A stretch of 43,740 nucleotides of DNA from an uncultured Lachnospiraceae bacterium. GTDB taxonomy: Bacteria; Bacillota; Clostridia; Lachnospirales; Lachnospiraceae. The position numbers and the translations under genes are program-made. The notes below the pieces were generated by a model that was given only the letters and a program-made list of their open reading frames with translations, had not been told where the DNA came from and made no database searches. Positions within the stretch are counted from its first letter, which is position 1. Each line of letters opens with the position of its first letter. Positions 1 to 7,542 of this stretch are shown one piece after another. The stretch spans positions 1-43,740 of the forward strand of contig CAKNMY010000012.1 in assembly GCA_930989745.1 (NCBI GenBank), written 5' to 3'.

Positions 1-510
1 TACAAAATCCACAATAAATCCCCTCATTTTTCGACATTTTATCCAAAAATAAAACTTTTTCCATTTTTTGGTTATTTCTCTCCCTTCCATTTCGTACTAA
101 ATATGTAATACAGCGGGGCGCGAAAGGAGGAGAGAATGCAGGCTGCCCCATATGGCCTGAACGGAGCGCAGAGACGGATATAGACCGCCAATACAAAAGA
201 GATCTGCTGTGTTGCAAAATTAACCCGATATTTCGAAGTGTAACTGAAAAACGAATAAAATCGGGAACTGGAGGGCAAAATGTCTGCGGGGAACACCTCT
301 GAAAGAGCCGCGGGCAATTTCCCATTCGAACACAATACGAACGGAACATTCAGATGGGCTGCAATACCATTCCCCAAGCCGGTATTGCAGTCCTCTGACG
401 TTTATGGACTTCTGAAGGAGGAGCTTTGCAGCGCGGAAGCCGGAACCTCCTCCTAAAAGATTAAAAATTTGGAAAAATACAATAATATGCTATCAAAAAC
501 TGAAAATTAA
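1..510. other. Gene-poor region with hairpins and two tiny ORFs
   Basis: No convincing gene is visible in this first half-kilobase. It holds a perfect 10-bp hairpin (359-368 with 381-390, 12-nt loop) and an 8-bp stem of AGGAGGAG (416-423) with CTCCTCCT (447-454). A weaker 6-bp pair CCCGAT/ATCGGG is at 224-229 and 260-265. Two short ORFs have Shine-Dalgarno-like sequence before them: a 15-codon one starting at 134 behind AAGGAGGAGA, and a 58-codon one at 280-456 behind GGAGGG (spacing only 4 nt). The 58-codon frame ends exactly in the second hairpin. The left end of any transcript lies outside what can be judged here. Confidence 0.4.
280..456 (+). CDS. Possible small protein, 58 aa, doubtful
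   Basis: This ORF begins with ATG at 280 after GGAGGG and reads MSAGNTSERAAG at the start, ending EAGTSS before TAA at 454. I recognise no family, no membrane segment and no signal peptide. Against it: the ribosome-site spacing is short, and two hairpins (359-390 and 416-454) run through it, so the sequence may be selected as RNA rather than protein. It precedes the metallo-hydrolase gene on the same strand but has its own spacing of 130 bp. Treat as a low-confidence candidate. Confidence 0.15.
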   Translation: MSAGNTSERAAGNFPFEHNTNGTFRWAAIPFPKPVLQSSDVYGLLKEELCSAEAGTSS

Positions 511-513
511 ATG

Positions 514-519
514 TATAAT
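514..519 (+). promoter_or_regulatory. Candidate -10 box for the MBL-fold hydrolase
   Basis: A TATAAT hexamer lies 66 bp upstream of the chosen ATG at 586, in an AT-rich stretch. No good -35 box sits 16-18 bp upstream (491-496 is TATCAA), so the assignment rests on the -10 alone. Confidence 0.35.
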
Positions 520-585
520 GTTACCATAAAGGATAGAAAGAACCCAAATGTCAGACAGACCAGATTTGCAAAGGGGGCAAGGCGT

Positions 586-2187
586 ATGAAGATAACATTT
601 TTGGGAGCTACACATGAAGTTACGGGAAGCTGCTTCTATATAGAAGCGGCGGGAAAGAAGTTCCTTGTGGAGTGCGGTATGGAGCAGGGGCCGAACCACT
701 TCGAGAATAAGCCGATTCCGGTTCCGGAGTCGGATCTGGATTTTGTCCTTCTGACGCATGCGCACATTGATCATTCGGGAAATCTGCCGCTGATTTATGC
801 AAAGGGATTCCGCGGTCCGGTGTACGCAACGGAAGCAACGGCGGATCTGTGTAATATCATGCTCAGAGACAGTGCGCACATTCAGATGTTTGAAGCCGAG
901 TGGCGCAACCGAAAGGGAAAGCGTTCAGGAAAAGACGCTTACGTTCCCATCTACACGATGGCGGATGCCCTGGGCGTGATCCAGCAGCTTGCGGGATGTC
1001 CGTATAACAGGATCATTGAGATTGCCGAAGGGATTCAGGTCAGGTTCATCGACGCCGGCCATCTTCTGGGTTCTGCGAGCATCGAGCTGTGGCTCAAAGA
1101 AGGGGATGTGGAAAAGAAGATCGTATTCTCCGGTGATATCGGAAACCTGAACCAGCCGCTGATCAAAGATCCGACGTACCTGAAGGAAGCGGACTATGTG
1201 GTGATGGAGTCCACCTATGGAGATCGAAGCCATGGGATGGTACCCAATTATATTCATGAACTTGCAGGGGTGATCCAGGAGACATTCGACAAGGGCGGCA
1301 ATGTGGTGATTCCGTCTTTTGCGGTAGGCAGAACTCAGGAAATGCTCTACTTTATCCGGCAGATCAAGGCGGAACATCTCGTATACGGGCACGAGAACTT
1401 TCAGGTGTATGTGGACAGCCCGCTTGCAGTCGAGGCTACGACGATTTTCCAGAAGCATCATATCGACTGCTTTGACGAGGAGGCGACAGAACTGGTGCAG
1501 AACGGGATCAATCCCATTCAGTTTCCGGGGCTGAAGCTTTCGATTACGAGTGACGAGTCAAGAGCGATCAACTTTAACGAGACCCCCAAGGTGATTATCT
1601 CCGCCAGCGGCATGTGCGACGCGGGACGTATCAAGCATCACCTGAAGCATAATCTGTGGAGGGAAGAGTGTACGATTCTGTTCGTGGGATATCAGGCGGT
1701 CGGAACTCTGGGCCGTGCCCTGGTGGAAGGAGCCAAAGAGGTAAGGCTGTTCGGAGAGGAGATTGCGGTGAATGCTCGGATTCAGGTTCTTCCGGGCGTC
1801 AGCGGGCATGCGGACAACAGCGGGCTGATTAAGTGGGCGTCTTCCTTTGAGAAGAAGCCGGATAAAGTGTTTGTGGTACACGGCGACGACACGTCCGCGA
1901 AGGTATTCACCCAGAGGCTGAGGGATGAGCTCGGATATGACGCAATGGCTCCTTACAGCGGAACCGAATTTGACCTGAAGGAGGGCGTCTGCACAAAAGA
2001 GGAGGTTGGAATACCTCTGGAGCATGCGGTTGTATCCAGGAAGAAGCCGTCCACAGTATTCGAGCGCCTGCTTGCGGCAGGTCAGAGACTGCTCACAGTC
2101 ATCCGCCATAATGAAGGAGGAGCAAATAAGGATCTGGCGAAGTTCGCGGATCAGATCAATAATCTCTGTGATAAATGGGACAGATAA
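586..2187 (+). CDS. MBL-fold metallo-hydrolase with beta-CASP and RMMBL domains
   Basis: A 533-residue zinc-dependent hydrolase of the YSH1/CPSF73-like family (COG1236), whose members act as RNA exo/endonucleases in the cytoplasm. The metallo-beta-lactamase fold comes first: HAHIDH at residues 58-63, His159 in GHLLGS, Asp184 in SGDIGN. The beta-CASP insert follows (ESTYGDR near 208, PSFAVGRTQE near 243, SASGMCDAGR near 339), and the C-terminal RMMBL part has SGHAD with His408, so all expected zinc ligands are present. I chose ATG 586 rather than the upstream ATG at 511 because AAGGGGG sits 8-10 bp before it and the protein then starts directly with the first beta strand MKITFLGATHEV. RNA cleavage is inferred from the family; the natural substrate is unknown. 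It ends at a bidirectional terminator. Confidence 0.93.
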   Translation: MKITFLGATHEVTGSCFYIEAAGKKFLVECGMEQGPNHFENKPIPVPESDLDFVLLTHAHIDHSGNLPLIYAKGFRGPVYATEATADLCNIMLRDSAHIQMFEAEWRNRKGKRSGKDAYVPIYTMADALGVIQQLAGCPYNRIIEIAEGIQVRFIDAGHLLGSASIELWLKEGDVEKKIVFSGDIGNLNQPLIKDPTYLKEADYVVMESTYGDRSHGMVPNYIHELAGVIQETFDKGGNVVIPSFAVGRTQEMLYFIRQIKAEHLVYGHENFQVYVDSPLAVEATTIFQKHHIDCFDEEATELVQNGINPIQFPGLKLSITSDESRAINFNETPKVIISASGMCDAGRIKHHLKHNLWREECTILFVGYQAVGTLGRALVEGAKEVRLFGEEIAVNARIQVLPGVSGHADNSGLIKWASSFEKKPDKVFVVHGDDTSAKVFTQRLRDELGYDAMAPYSGTEFDLKEGVCTKEEVGIPLEHAVVSRKKPSTVFERLLAAGQRLLTVIRHNEGGANKDLAKFADQINNLCDKWDR

Positions 2188-2195
2188 TAAAGAGG

Positions 2196-2239
2196 AACAC
2201 AGTAAAGGGGCTGCCTTCACGCAGCCCCTTTACTGTGTT
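2196..2239. terminator. Bidirectional 19-bp terminator hairpin
   Basis: A perfect 19-bp inverted repeat (2196-2214 with 2221-2239) around a 6-nt loop lies between two convergent genes. The upper part is AAGGGGCTGC/GCAGCCCCTT and the lower part AACACAGTA/TACTGTGTT. The stop codon of the minus-strand gene lies at the base of the stem. Confidence 0.85.
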
Positions 2240-2477
2240 ACGCCATTGCTTCCTTTAAGGCTTTTGCAAGCTGATCCGGACATGAAGTGGACTTCATTCC
2301 GCAGCGGGTTCCCTCCAGTCTTGCGATGACGTCCTTTGCGTCCATCCCCTCAACCAGAGAGCCGATGCCCTTTAAGTTGCCGTTGCAGCCGCCCTCGAAC
2401 TGTACATTGTGAACTTTCCCGTCCACAAGCTCAAAATGGATTGCCTTAGAGCAGGTGCCTTTTGTCTTGTATTCCAT
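2238..2477 (-). CDS. TSCPD domain-containing small protein (TIGR03905-like)
   Basis: A 79-residue protein carrying the TSCPD signature: STSCPDQLA at residues 63-71, preceded by Cys9, Cys31 and Cys59 (GTRCG). The domain is also found at the end of class II (B12-type) ribonucleotide reductases, where its cysteines may bind metal; stand-alone copies like this one are common in Clostridia and have no proven role. The start ATG at 2477 has a clear AAAGGAGG 8 bp upstream on the minus strand. The gene stands alone and converges on the metallo-hydrolase, sharing a terminator. Function is not established. Confidence 0.85.
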   Translation of the reverse strand: MEYKTKGTCSKAIHFELVDGKVHNVQFEGGCNGNLKGIGSLVEGMDAKDVIARLEGTRCGMKSTSCPDQLAKALKEAMA

Positions 2478-2959
2478 CAGAATAACCTCCTTTGTGATGT
2501 GTTTGAGTATCAGAAGCCCCGCGGCGTTCAGGAGAGCCGCACGGACTTTAAGGCATATTATATCAGAAGTTCAGGGGAATTTCCATACAGGAGATGGAAC
2601 CAATCCATACAGAGTGTGAGAGGGAAAGTTTTTCGTTGTAATCCCCCTCTATCTGTAATATGATAACTATGATACCAGGGTCAAAAGGTCGGAAATCCGA
2701 TGCAAGCTTGCTTGCAAGAGGATTTTTGAACTTGGGACCCGCCAAAAACATGAATAAGTAGCCATTTTTCGTAGAAAAATGAGCGGATTATGAATGTTTT
2801 TGAGGATTGTGAGAGTACGAAGTACGGAACAATCCGGTATCATAGGGGTCAAAATACCTTTTGACCCCAACCTCATAACTATGATGCCGCAGATCAAAAA
2901 GCGGGAGATTTTCCCTGGGCATCAGCATAATTATGACAGAAATATGGGAGGAAATACAT
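2478..2959. other. Intergenic region with composite repeat
   Basis: This 480-bp gap holds the upstream region of the minus-strand TSCPD gene and the repeat described at 2661-2899. No plausible coding frame is seen. No clear promoter for the downstream nucleosidase gene could be picked out between 2900 and 2945. Confidence 0.6.
2661..2899. repeat. Composite palindromic intergenic repeat (MITE/REP-like)
   Basis: ATAACTATGAT occurs twice in direct orientation (2663-2673 and 2875-2885). TATGATACC at 2668-2676 is inverted as GGTATCATA at 2836-2844, bounding about 160 bp. GGGTCAAAA (2678-2686) recurs inside a perfect hairpin GGGGTCAAAA/TTTTGACCCC (2845-2854 with 2859-2868, loop TACC). Within the bounded part are smaller inverted pairs: CATTTTTC/GAAAAATG at 2763-2781 and CAAAAACAT with ATGTTTTTG further out. 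A related short copy lies at 42968-43005. The arrangement of terminal inverted repeats, no ORF and intergenic position is typical of small non-autonomous repeats, but mobility is inference. Confidence 0.7.
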
Positions 2960-3658
2960 ATGCGCTTAATTGGAATTATAGGAGCAATGAATGATGAGGT
3001 GGCTCAGTTAAAGGCTCAGATGAAGTCTGTCACGGTGAAGGAGAAGGCATCCATGGTATTTGTTCAGGGTACTCTGAACGGGAAGCCTGCAGTTGTGGTA
3101 CAGTCCGGGATCGGAAAGGTAAACGCGGGAATCTGCACGCAGATCCTGGCGGATGATTATCATGTGGACTGTGTGATCAATACGGGAATCGCCGGTTCCC
3201 TGAAGAATGAGATCAATATCGGGGATATCGTTATTTCCACCGATACCGTGCAGCATGATGTTGACGCTACAAACTTCGGATACCGTCCGGGACAGATTCC
3301 CTCCATGGATACGTTCAGCTTCCCGGCGGATGAAAGGCTCATCGAGGCTGCCGAGAAAGCCTGCCGTGAGGCAAACCCGGAGCTCGGCGTATATCGCGGC
3401 CGCGTTGTGAGCGGAGATCAGTTTATCGCGGACGCGGACAGGAAAAAGGTGCTCACAGAAGAATTCGGCGGATACTGCACTGAGATGGAGGGAGCGGCGA
3501 TTGCGCAGGCGGCGTATTTAAATAAGATTCCCTGTGTGGTCATCCGTGCAATCTCCGATAAGGCGGATAACAGCGCTTCCATGGACTATCCTACCTTTGA
3601 ACAGCAGGCGATCAGCCACAGCGTCAGACTGGTATCTAAAATGATGGAGCTGCTCTAA
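2960..3658 (+). CDS. mtnN: 5'-methylthioadenosine/S-adenosylhomocysteine nucleosidase
   Basis: A 232-residue enzyme that hydrolyses MTA and SAH to adenine plus methylthioribose or ribosylhomocysteine, clearing by-products of methylation and polyamine synthesis in the cytoplasm. Sequence marks of the family: MRLIGIIGAM at the N-terminus with Glu13 next, SGIGKVNA near 49, the STDTVQHDVDAT segment near 93, TEMEG at 174-178 (Glu177 matches the ribose-binding Glu of E. coli) and the catalytic Asp200 in AISDKAD. Length fits the family (about 230). ATG 2960 is preferred over the in-frame ATG 2933 because GGGAGGAA ends 6 bp before it. It appears to be transcribed alone; the known alternative family members (futalosine hydrolase) are less likely because the substrate loop looks canonical. 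Confidence 0.95.
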   Translation: MRLIGIIGAMNDEVAQLKAQMKSVTVKEKASMVFVQGTLNGKPAVVVQSGIGKVNAGICTQILADDYHVDCVINTGIAGSLKNEINIGDIVISTDTVQHDVDATNFGYRPGQIPSMDTFSFPADERLIEAAEKACREANPELGVYRGRVVSGDQFIADADRKKVLTEEFGGYCTEMEGAAIAQAAYLNKIPCVVIRAISDKADNSASMDYPTFEQQAISHSVRLVSKMMELL

Positions 3659-3733
3659 GCCGAAAAAGCGCCTGAAAGATCACAAACAGTCGGCTGACGG
3701 CGCGGCATGCGGCAATCTGTCGAACGATTTTTA

Positions 3734-3762
3734 TTCTATTCCATTTCATACCGCGGTATAAT
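3734..3762 (+). promoter_or_regulatory. Candidate promoter for membrane protein gene
   Basis: TATAAT at 3757-3762 lies 44 bp before the ATG at 3806; the hexamer 17 bp upstream is TTCTAT, a poor -35. Confidence 0.35.
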
Positions 3763-3805
3763 GACCATACGACATGTCTAAACAAAAAAATCTTTAAGGG
3801 GGAAC

Positions 3806-4537
3806 ATGAAAGTGCTGCGTGAATGTATGGAAAACAATTTATTTTTCTACGGTATGATAGCTGCCGGGCTGCTTGGCATCTGGAGTTTGTTCTGGGCAAA
3901 CCGGTTTTATGAACGGGCGATAAAGGAATTGAGACATCTTCCGCAGGTAAAGGATAAGTGGGCGCAGGGAATCATCGAGGAGTATAATCAGAGAATTGCC
4001 CGCGGACAGGCTGTTGCAAACACAGAGGCGTTTATTCGGGCCAAGCTCCCGGAAGGGAGAACAGCAGGCCTGCCGCTGCACAGGATGAAGCGGGGCGCAG
4101 GCTATATGGCATATCTGTGTGTGCTCCTGACAGGGGCTTCCGCGTATGCGGGCTACACACTTTCGTATCCGCTGATGCGGGTGTATTCACATTTGTTCCT
4201 TGGAGCAGGTATTATCGCAGCGCTGCTTCTTCTGAAGCAGTCGCTGGGATTTGGAAATAAAGAGGACATGATTCTGGACGGCTGGATTGATTATCTGGAG
4301 AACCAGGCAGCCCTGCCGGCAGGGGAGGCGATACTGCCGAAGGCTGAAGATGCCAAACCGGCCGCATCCGAAGCGGCGCAGGAGCAGAAGCAGGAAGAAC
4401 TGATCGCGCAGGTGGAGGCAGGCATCCGTCAGACCGCCGCCGCGGACAGCCGTTTCTCGAAGCTCCTCTCTCCGGAGGAGGAAAATATCATGCGGGAGGT
4501 TATTCGGGAGTATATGACATCCCCGGGAGCATCCTGA
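3806..4537 (+). CDS. Hypothetical membrane protein, three TM segments, acidic tail
   Basis: A 243-residue protein I do not recognise. Three hydrophobic segments are visible: residues about 12-30 (FYGMIAAGLLGIWSLFW), about 98-117 (AYLCVLLTGASAYAGYTL) and about 126-147 (LFLGAGIIAALLLL). Between the first two lies a charged stretch of about 65 residues, and after the third a cytoplasmic-type tail rich in Ala, Glu and Gln that looks helical, ending in a segment rich in charged residues (EEENIMREVIREYM). The start is supported by AAGGGGGAAC directly upstream. It sits alone between the nucleosidase and pgi, with pgi having its own promoter, so context gives no functional hint. Confidence 0.75.
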   Translation: MKVLRECMENNLFFYGMIAAGLLGIWSLFWANRFYERAIKELRHLPQVKDKWAQGIIEEYNQRIARGQAVANTEAFIRAKLPEGRTAGLPLHRMKRGAGYMAYLCVLLTGASAYAGYTLSYPLMRVYSHLFLGAGIIAALLLLKQSLGFGNKEDMILDGWIDYLENQAALPAGEAILPKAEDAKPAASEAAQEQKQEELIAQVEAGIRQTAAADSRFSKLLSPEEENIMREVIREYMTSPGAS

Positions 4538-4556
4538 GCAATTCCGTCATAATAAC

Positions 4557-4585
4557 TTGATATTGGAATGGCGATTTGATATACT
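4557..4585 (+). promoter_or_regulatory. Promoter of pgi
   Basis: TTGATA (4557-4562), 17-bp spacer, TATACT (4580-4585), with an extended -10 TG at 4577-4578. It would give a leader of about 105 nt before the pgi start. Confidence 0.75.
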
Positions 4586-4698
4586 GTTTGTAACGACTGG
4601 GCGTGGTTTCTGGAAGTATCTCAGCAGTGACCATACTGTTGCCGGGCAGGATCCGAGAGGTTCTGCGGAAAAAAGTTTTTTGCAAAGGAGTAATGAAC

Positions 4699-6045
4699 AT
4701 GGGAAAAGTTACACTGGATTATTCAAAGGCTGCAAAATTTATCAGAGAGGATGAGATAAAGGCATTCGCTCCGATCGTGGACACAGCAAAGGAAGTTCTG
4801 TTAAGCAGAAGCGGACAGGGAAATGATTTCCTGGGATGGATCGACCTTCCGGTAGATTATGACAAGGAAGAGTTTGACCGCATTAAGAAAGCCGCAGCAA
4901 AGATTCAGAGCGATTCCGAGGTTTTGGTCGTGATCGGTATCGGCGGCTCTTATCTGGGAGCCAGAGCTGCGATCGAATTTTTAAGACATGGCTTCTACAA
5001 TAATATTACCAGGGAGCAGAGAAAGACTCCTGAGATCTATTTTGCAGGAAACAGCATCAGCAGCTCCTATCTGAAGGGCCTGATCGATGTTGTCGGCGAC
5101 AGGGATTTTTCCGTAAATATCATCTCCAAATCCGGCACTACGACAGAGCCGGCGATCGCGTTCCGCGTATTTAAGGAGATTCTGGAGAAGAAGTATGGAA
5201 AGGAAGAGGCTGCGAAGAGAATTTACGCGACCACAGACAAGGCGAAGGGTGCGCTGAAGAACCTTGCGACAGAGGAGGGCTACGAGACCTTCGTGGTTCC
5301 GGACGATGTCGGAGGACGTTTCTCCGTACTCACAGCCGTTGGACTGCTGCCGATCGCAGTGAGCGGCGCGGACATCGACAAGCTGATGGAGGGCGCGGCT
5401 TCCGGAAGAGAACTGGCGCTTAATCAGCCGTTTGAGAGCAATGACGCTTTACAGTATGCAGCTGTGCGCAATATCCTGCACCGCAAGGGCAAAGCAGTGG
5501 AGATTCTGGCAAACTATGAGCCGAGCCTGCACTACGTTTCCGAGTGGTGGAAGCAGCTGTACGGCGAGAGCGAGGGCAAGGATCAGAAAGGTATCCTTCC
5601 GGCATCCGTGGATCTGACCACAGATCTGCACTCCATGGGACAGTTTATTCAGGACGGTTCCAGAATTATGTTCGAAACCGTAATGAATGTGGAGAAATCA
5701 AGAGAAGAGATCGTGATCAATGAGGAGCCGGTAGATCTGGACGGACTCAACTATCTTGCGGGCAAGACCGTAGATTTTGTAAATAAGAGCGCGATGAACG
5801 GAACCGTTCTGGCGCATACGGACGGCAATGTTCCGAACCTGATGGTAAATATTCCGGAGCAGGATGAGTATTCTCTCGGACAGTTATTCTATTTCTTTGA
5901 GTTTGCCTGCGGCGTAAGCGGCTATATTCTGGGCGTGAATCCGTTCAATCAGCCGGGCGTTGAGAGCTACAAGAAGAATATGTTCGCTCTGCTCGGAAAG
6001 CCGGGATATGAGGCTGAGAGAGAAGAGCTGTTAAAGAGACTGTAA
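4699..6045 (+). CDS. pgi: Glucose-6-phosphate isomerase
   Basis: A 448-residue glycolytic enzyme interconverting glucose-6-phosphate and fructose-6-phosphate in the cytoplasm. Family marks: [11 protein letters not shown] near residue 80, the sugar-phosphate loop SKSGTTTEP at 143-151, the signature DVGGRFS at 203-209, catalytic Glu290 in YGESEGK, His311 in LHSMGQF, and the C-terminal signature [14 protein letters not shown]. Length matches the short bacterial form. Of two nearby ATGs, 4699 is chosen: AAAGGAG ends 8 bp before it, whereas ATG 4693 is only 2 bp from that site. It has its own promoter; the next gene follows 33 bp later and may be co-transcribed. Confidence 0.97.
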   Translation: MGKVTLDYSKAAKFIREDEIKAFAPIVDTAKEVLLSRSGQGNDFLGWIDLPVDYDKEEFDRIKKAAAKIQSDSEVLVVIGIGGSYLGARAAIEFLRHGFYNNITREQRKTPEIYFAGNSISSSYLKGLIDVVGDRDFSVNIISKSGTTTEPAIAFRVFKEILEKKYGKEEAAKRIYATTDKAKGALKNLATEEGYETFVVPDDVGGRFSVLTAVGLLPIAVSGADIDKLMEGAASGRELALNQPFESNDALQYAAVRNILHRKGKAVEILANYEPSLHYVSEWWKQLYGESEGKDQKGILPASVDLTTDLHSMGQFIQDGSRIMFETVMNVEKSREEIVINEEPVDLDGLNYLAGKTVDFVNKSAMNGTVLAHTDGNVPNLMVNIPEQDEYSLGQLFYFFEFACGVSGYILGVNPFNQPGVESYKKNMFALLGKPGYEAEREELLKRL

Positions 6046-6078
6046 ATAAAAGGCGGCATGAAGGGAGCGGAGGCAGAG

Positions 6079-7035
6079 ATGAATATAGTAGTTCTGGAAG
6101 CGCGGTCACTCGGGGAGGATGTATCGTTTCAGGCGTTTGAGCGGTACGGAAACGTCACTATCTACCGGGAGACCACCAAAGAGGAAATGCCGGGGCGCAT
6201 CCGCAGTGCCGATATCATTGTCGCGAATAAAGTGCCGTTCTGCGAAGAGACTCTCAGGGACGCGAAGGATTTGAAGATGGTCTGCCTGACCGCGACCGGT
6301 ATCAATAACCTGGACGGAGAGTATCTGAAGTCGCGCGGGATTGCGGCCTACCATGTGGCGGGCTATTCCACGGAAGCGGTCGCGCAGCACACATTTGCGA
6401 TTCTCCTCTATGTGCTTGAAAAGCTCAGCTATTATGACCGGTTTGTAAAATCCGGAGAATACAGCCGGGGAACCATGTTTTCACACTTCGGCAGGCCGTT
6501 CTGCGAGCTGGCGGGAAAGACCTGGGGAATTCTGGGGCTTGGTGCTATCGGAAGAAAAGTGGCACAGATAGCGGAAGCGTTCGGCTGCCGCGTGATCTGC
6601 TGTTCGGCGTCCGGCGGGACGTATGATACGAAGTATGAGCAGGTGGATTTCGGGGAGCTGCTGCGCAGATCCGATATCCTCTCCGCCCATGCTCCGCTGA
6701 ACAGCCACACCGAAGGGATTTTTAATCTGGAAGCGTTTTCTGAAATGAAGCCCAATGCGGTCTTTGTGAATGTCGCAAGGGGCGGCCTGGTGGATGAGGA
6801 CGCTCTTTGCACAGCGCTTGAGAGAGGGATGATCGCGGGAGCAGCCCTGGATGTACTCTGCCAGGAGCCTCTCCCTGCCGACAGCCCGCTTCTGAAGATT
6901 CAGGACAGCGAACGGCTGATCATTACGCCGCATATCGGCTGGGCGCCTGTTGAGACAAGGCGCAGATGTCTGGAAATTGCGGTGGAAAATGTCGGGCGCT
7001 TCCTGCGCGGGGACAGTGAGAACCGGGTGTACTAA
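6079..7035 (+). CDS. D-2-hydroxyacid dehydrogenase (hydroxypyruvate/glycerate type)
   Basis: A 318-residue NAD(P)-dependent oxidoreductase of the D-isomer specific 2-hydroxyacid dehydrogenase family, reducing a 2-oxo acid. The Rossmann loop GLGAIG is at 153-158 and the catalytic triad is complete: Arg234 (NVARGGLVDE), Glu263 (CQEPLP) and His285 (TPHIGW). By overall look it is nearest to hydroxypyruvate/glyoxylate reductases (glycerate dehydrogenase), but the substrate cannot be fixed by eye. ATG 6079 is chosen because GGAGCGGAGG precedes it; an in-frame ATG at 6058 has a poorer site. It probably shares the pgi transcript and ends at a clear terminator. Confidence 0.9.
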   Translation: MNIVVLEARSLGEDVSFQAFERYGNVTIYRETTKEEMPGRIRSADIIVANKVPFCEETLRDAKDLKMVCLTATGINNLDGEYLKSRGIAAYHVAGYSTEAVAQHTFAILLYVLEKLSYYDRFVKSGEYSRGTMFSHFGRPFCELAGKTWGILGLGAIGRKVAQIAEAFGCRVICCSASGGTYDTKYEQVDFGELLRRSDILSAHAPLNSHTEGIFNLEAFSEMKPNAVFVNVARGGLVDEDALCTALERGMIAGAALDVLCQEPLPADSPLLKIQDSERLIITPHIGWAPVETRRRCLEIAVENVGRFLRGDSENRVY

Positions 7036-7054
7036 CTGGATTTAATATAACAAG

Positions 7055-7094
7055 AACGGCGCGGAAGCCAAAGAAATCCGCGCTGTTTTTTTTT
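7055..7094 (+). terminator. Terminator after hydroxyacid dehydrogenase
   Basis: An 11-bp stem (7055-7065 with 7077-7087; one imperfect position) is followed by a run of T to 7094. Confidence 0.85.
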
Positions 7095-7144
7095 GTTCGA
7101 GAGAAAAAAATACGGATTATTCCGTAAAAACAGTAAAAAATGGG

Positions 7145-7173
7145 TTGACAAACAGCAAATGGCGGTTTATGAT
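7145..7173 (+). promoter_or_regulatory. Promoter of the trp operon
   Basis: TTGACA at 7145-7150 and TATGAT at 7168-7173 with a 17-bp spacer, just upstream of the T-box leader. The expected start of transcription is near 7180. Confidence 0.88.
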
Positions 7174-7230
7174 ACTACCAAATTAATAATCTAACACATG
7201 AAACCGTTGAAGTGGAGATAAAAACAATTC

Positions 7231-7489
7231 GTGCACTCACAGAGAGTCCGGGAAGCTGAGAGCCGGGCAGAACGCAGACTGTTAAATGGACCACAGAGGG
7301 CGCGGTCAAAGGGAGTGATCCTGAGTATTCCGCGACGTCAGGCGCGCGTCAGACGCCAGGGATATGATGGTATCCCGGGAAAGTGTGTGGAATATCCACA
7401 AATCAAGGTGGCACCGCGGGTAAAGTATAGAGAAATACATGCTCGTCCTTGACAGACTATGAATATGCTGTCAGGGGCGGGCTTTTTTT
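7231..7489 (+). promoter_or_regulatory. Tryptophan T-box leader
   Basis: A tRNA-sensing transcription attenuator. The T-box core AGGTGGCACCGCGG is at 7406-7419. Its UGGN element (7409-7412) ends in C, which would pair with a G discriminator base, as in bacterial tRNA-Trp. Stem I appears to be closed by CACTC (7234-7238) with GAGTG (7313-7317); in its 3' side lies UGG followed by A (7287-7290), the likely specifier codon. A 15-bp terminator (7441-7482) with a T run follows. Uncharged tRNA-Trp should favour the antiterminator, so the operon is expressed when tryptophan is scarce. Specifier choice is inference; the T-box class is certain. Confidence 0.93.
7441..7489 (+). terminator. T-box-controlled intrinsic terminator
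   Basis: Fifteen paired positions (7441-7455 with 7468-7482, including G-U pairs) and TTTTTTT at 7483-7489. It lies just downstream of the T-box core with which it competes. Confidence 0.9.
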
Positions 7490-7542
7490 GTTACGCAGGA
7501 CATGCCCTGACAGCTCCGGCAATTTTGAGAGGAGGAACCGAT

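Noticed and set aside
72-377. 101-codon open frame on the minus strand
   Set aside because: It starts with TTG without a good ribosome site, overlaps strong hairpins, and its translation has no recognisable composition or motif.
511-585. Upstream ATG extension of the MBL-fold protein
   Set aside because: The ATG overlaps the TATAAT box and lacks a ribosome site, whereas ATG 586 has AAGGGGG and gives the family's normal N-terminus.
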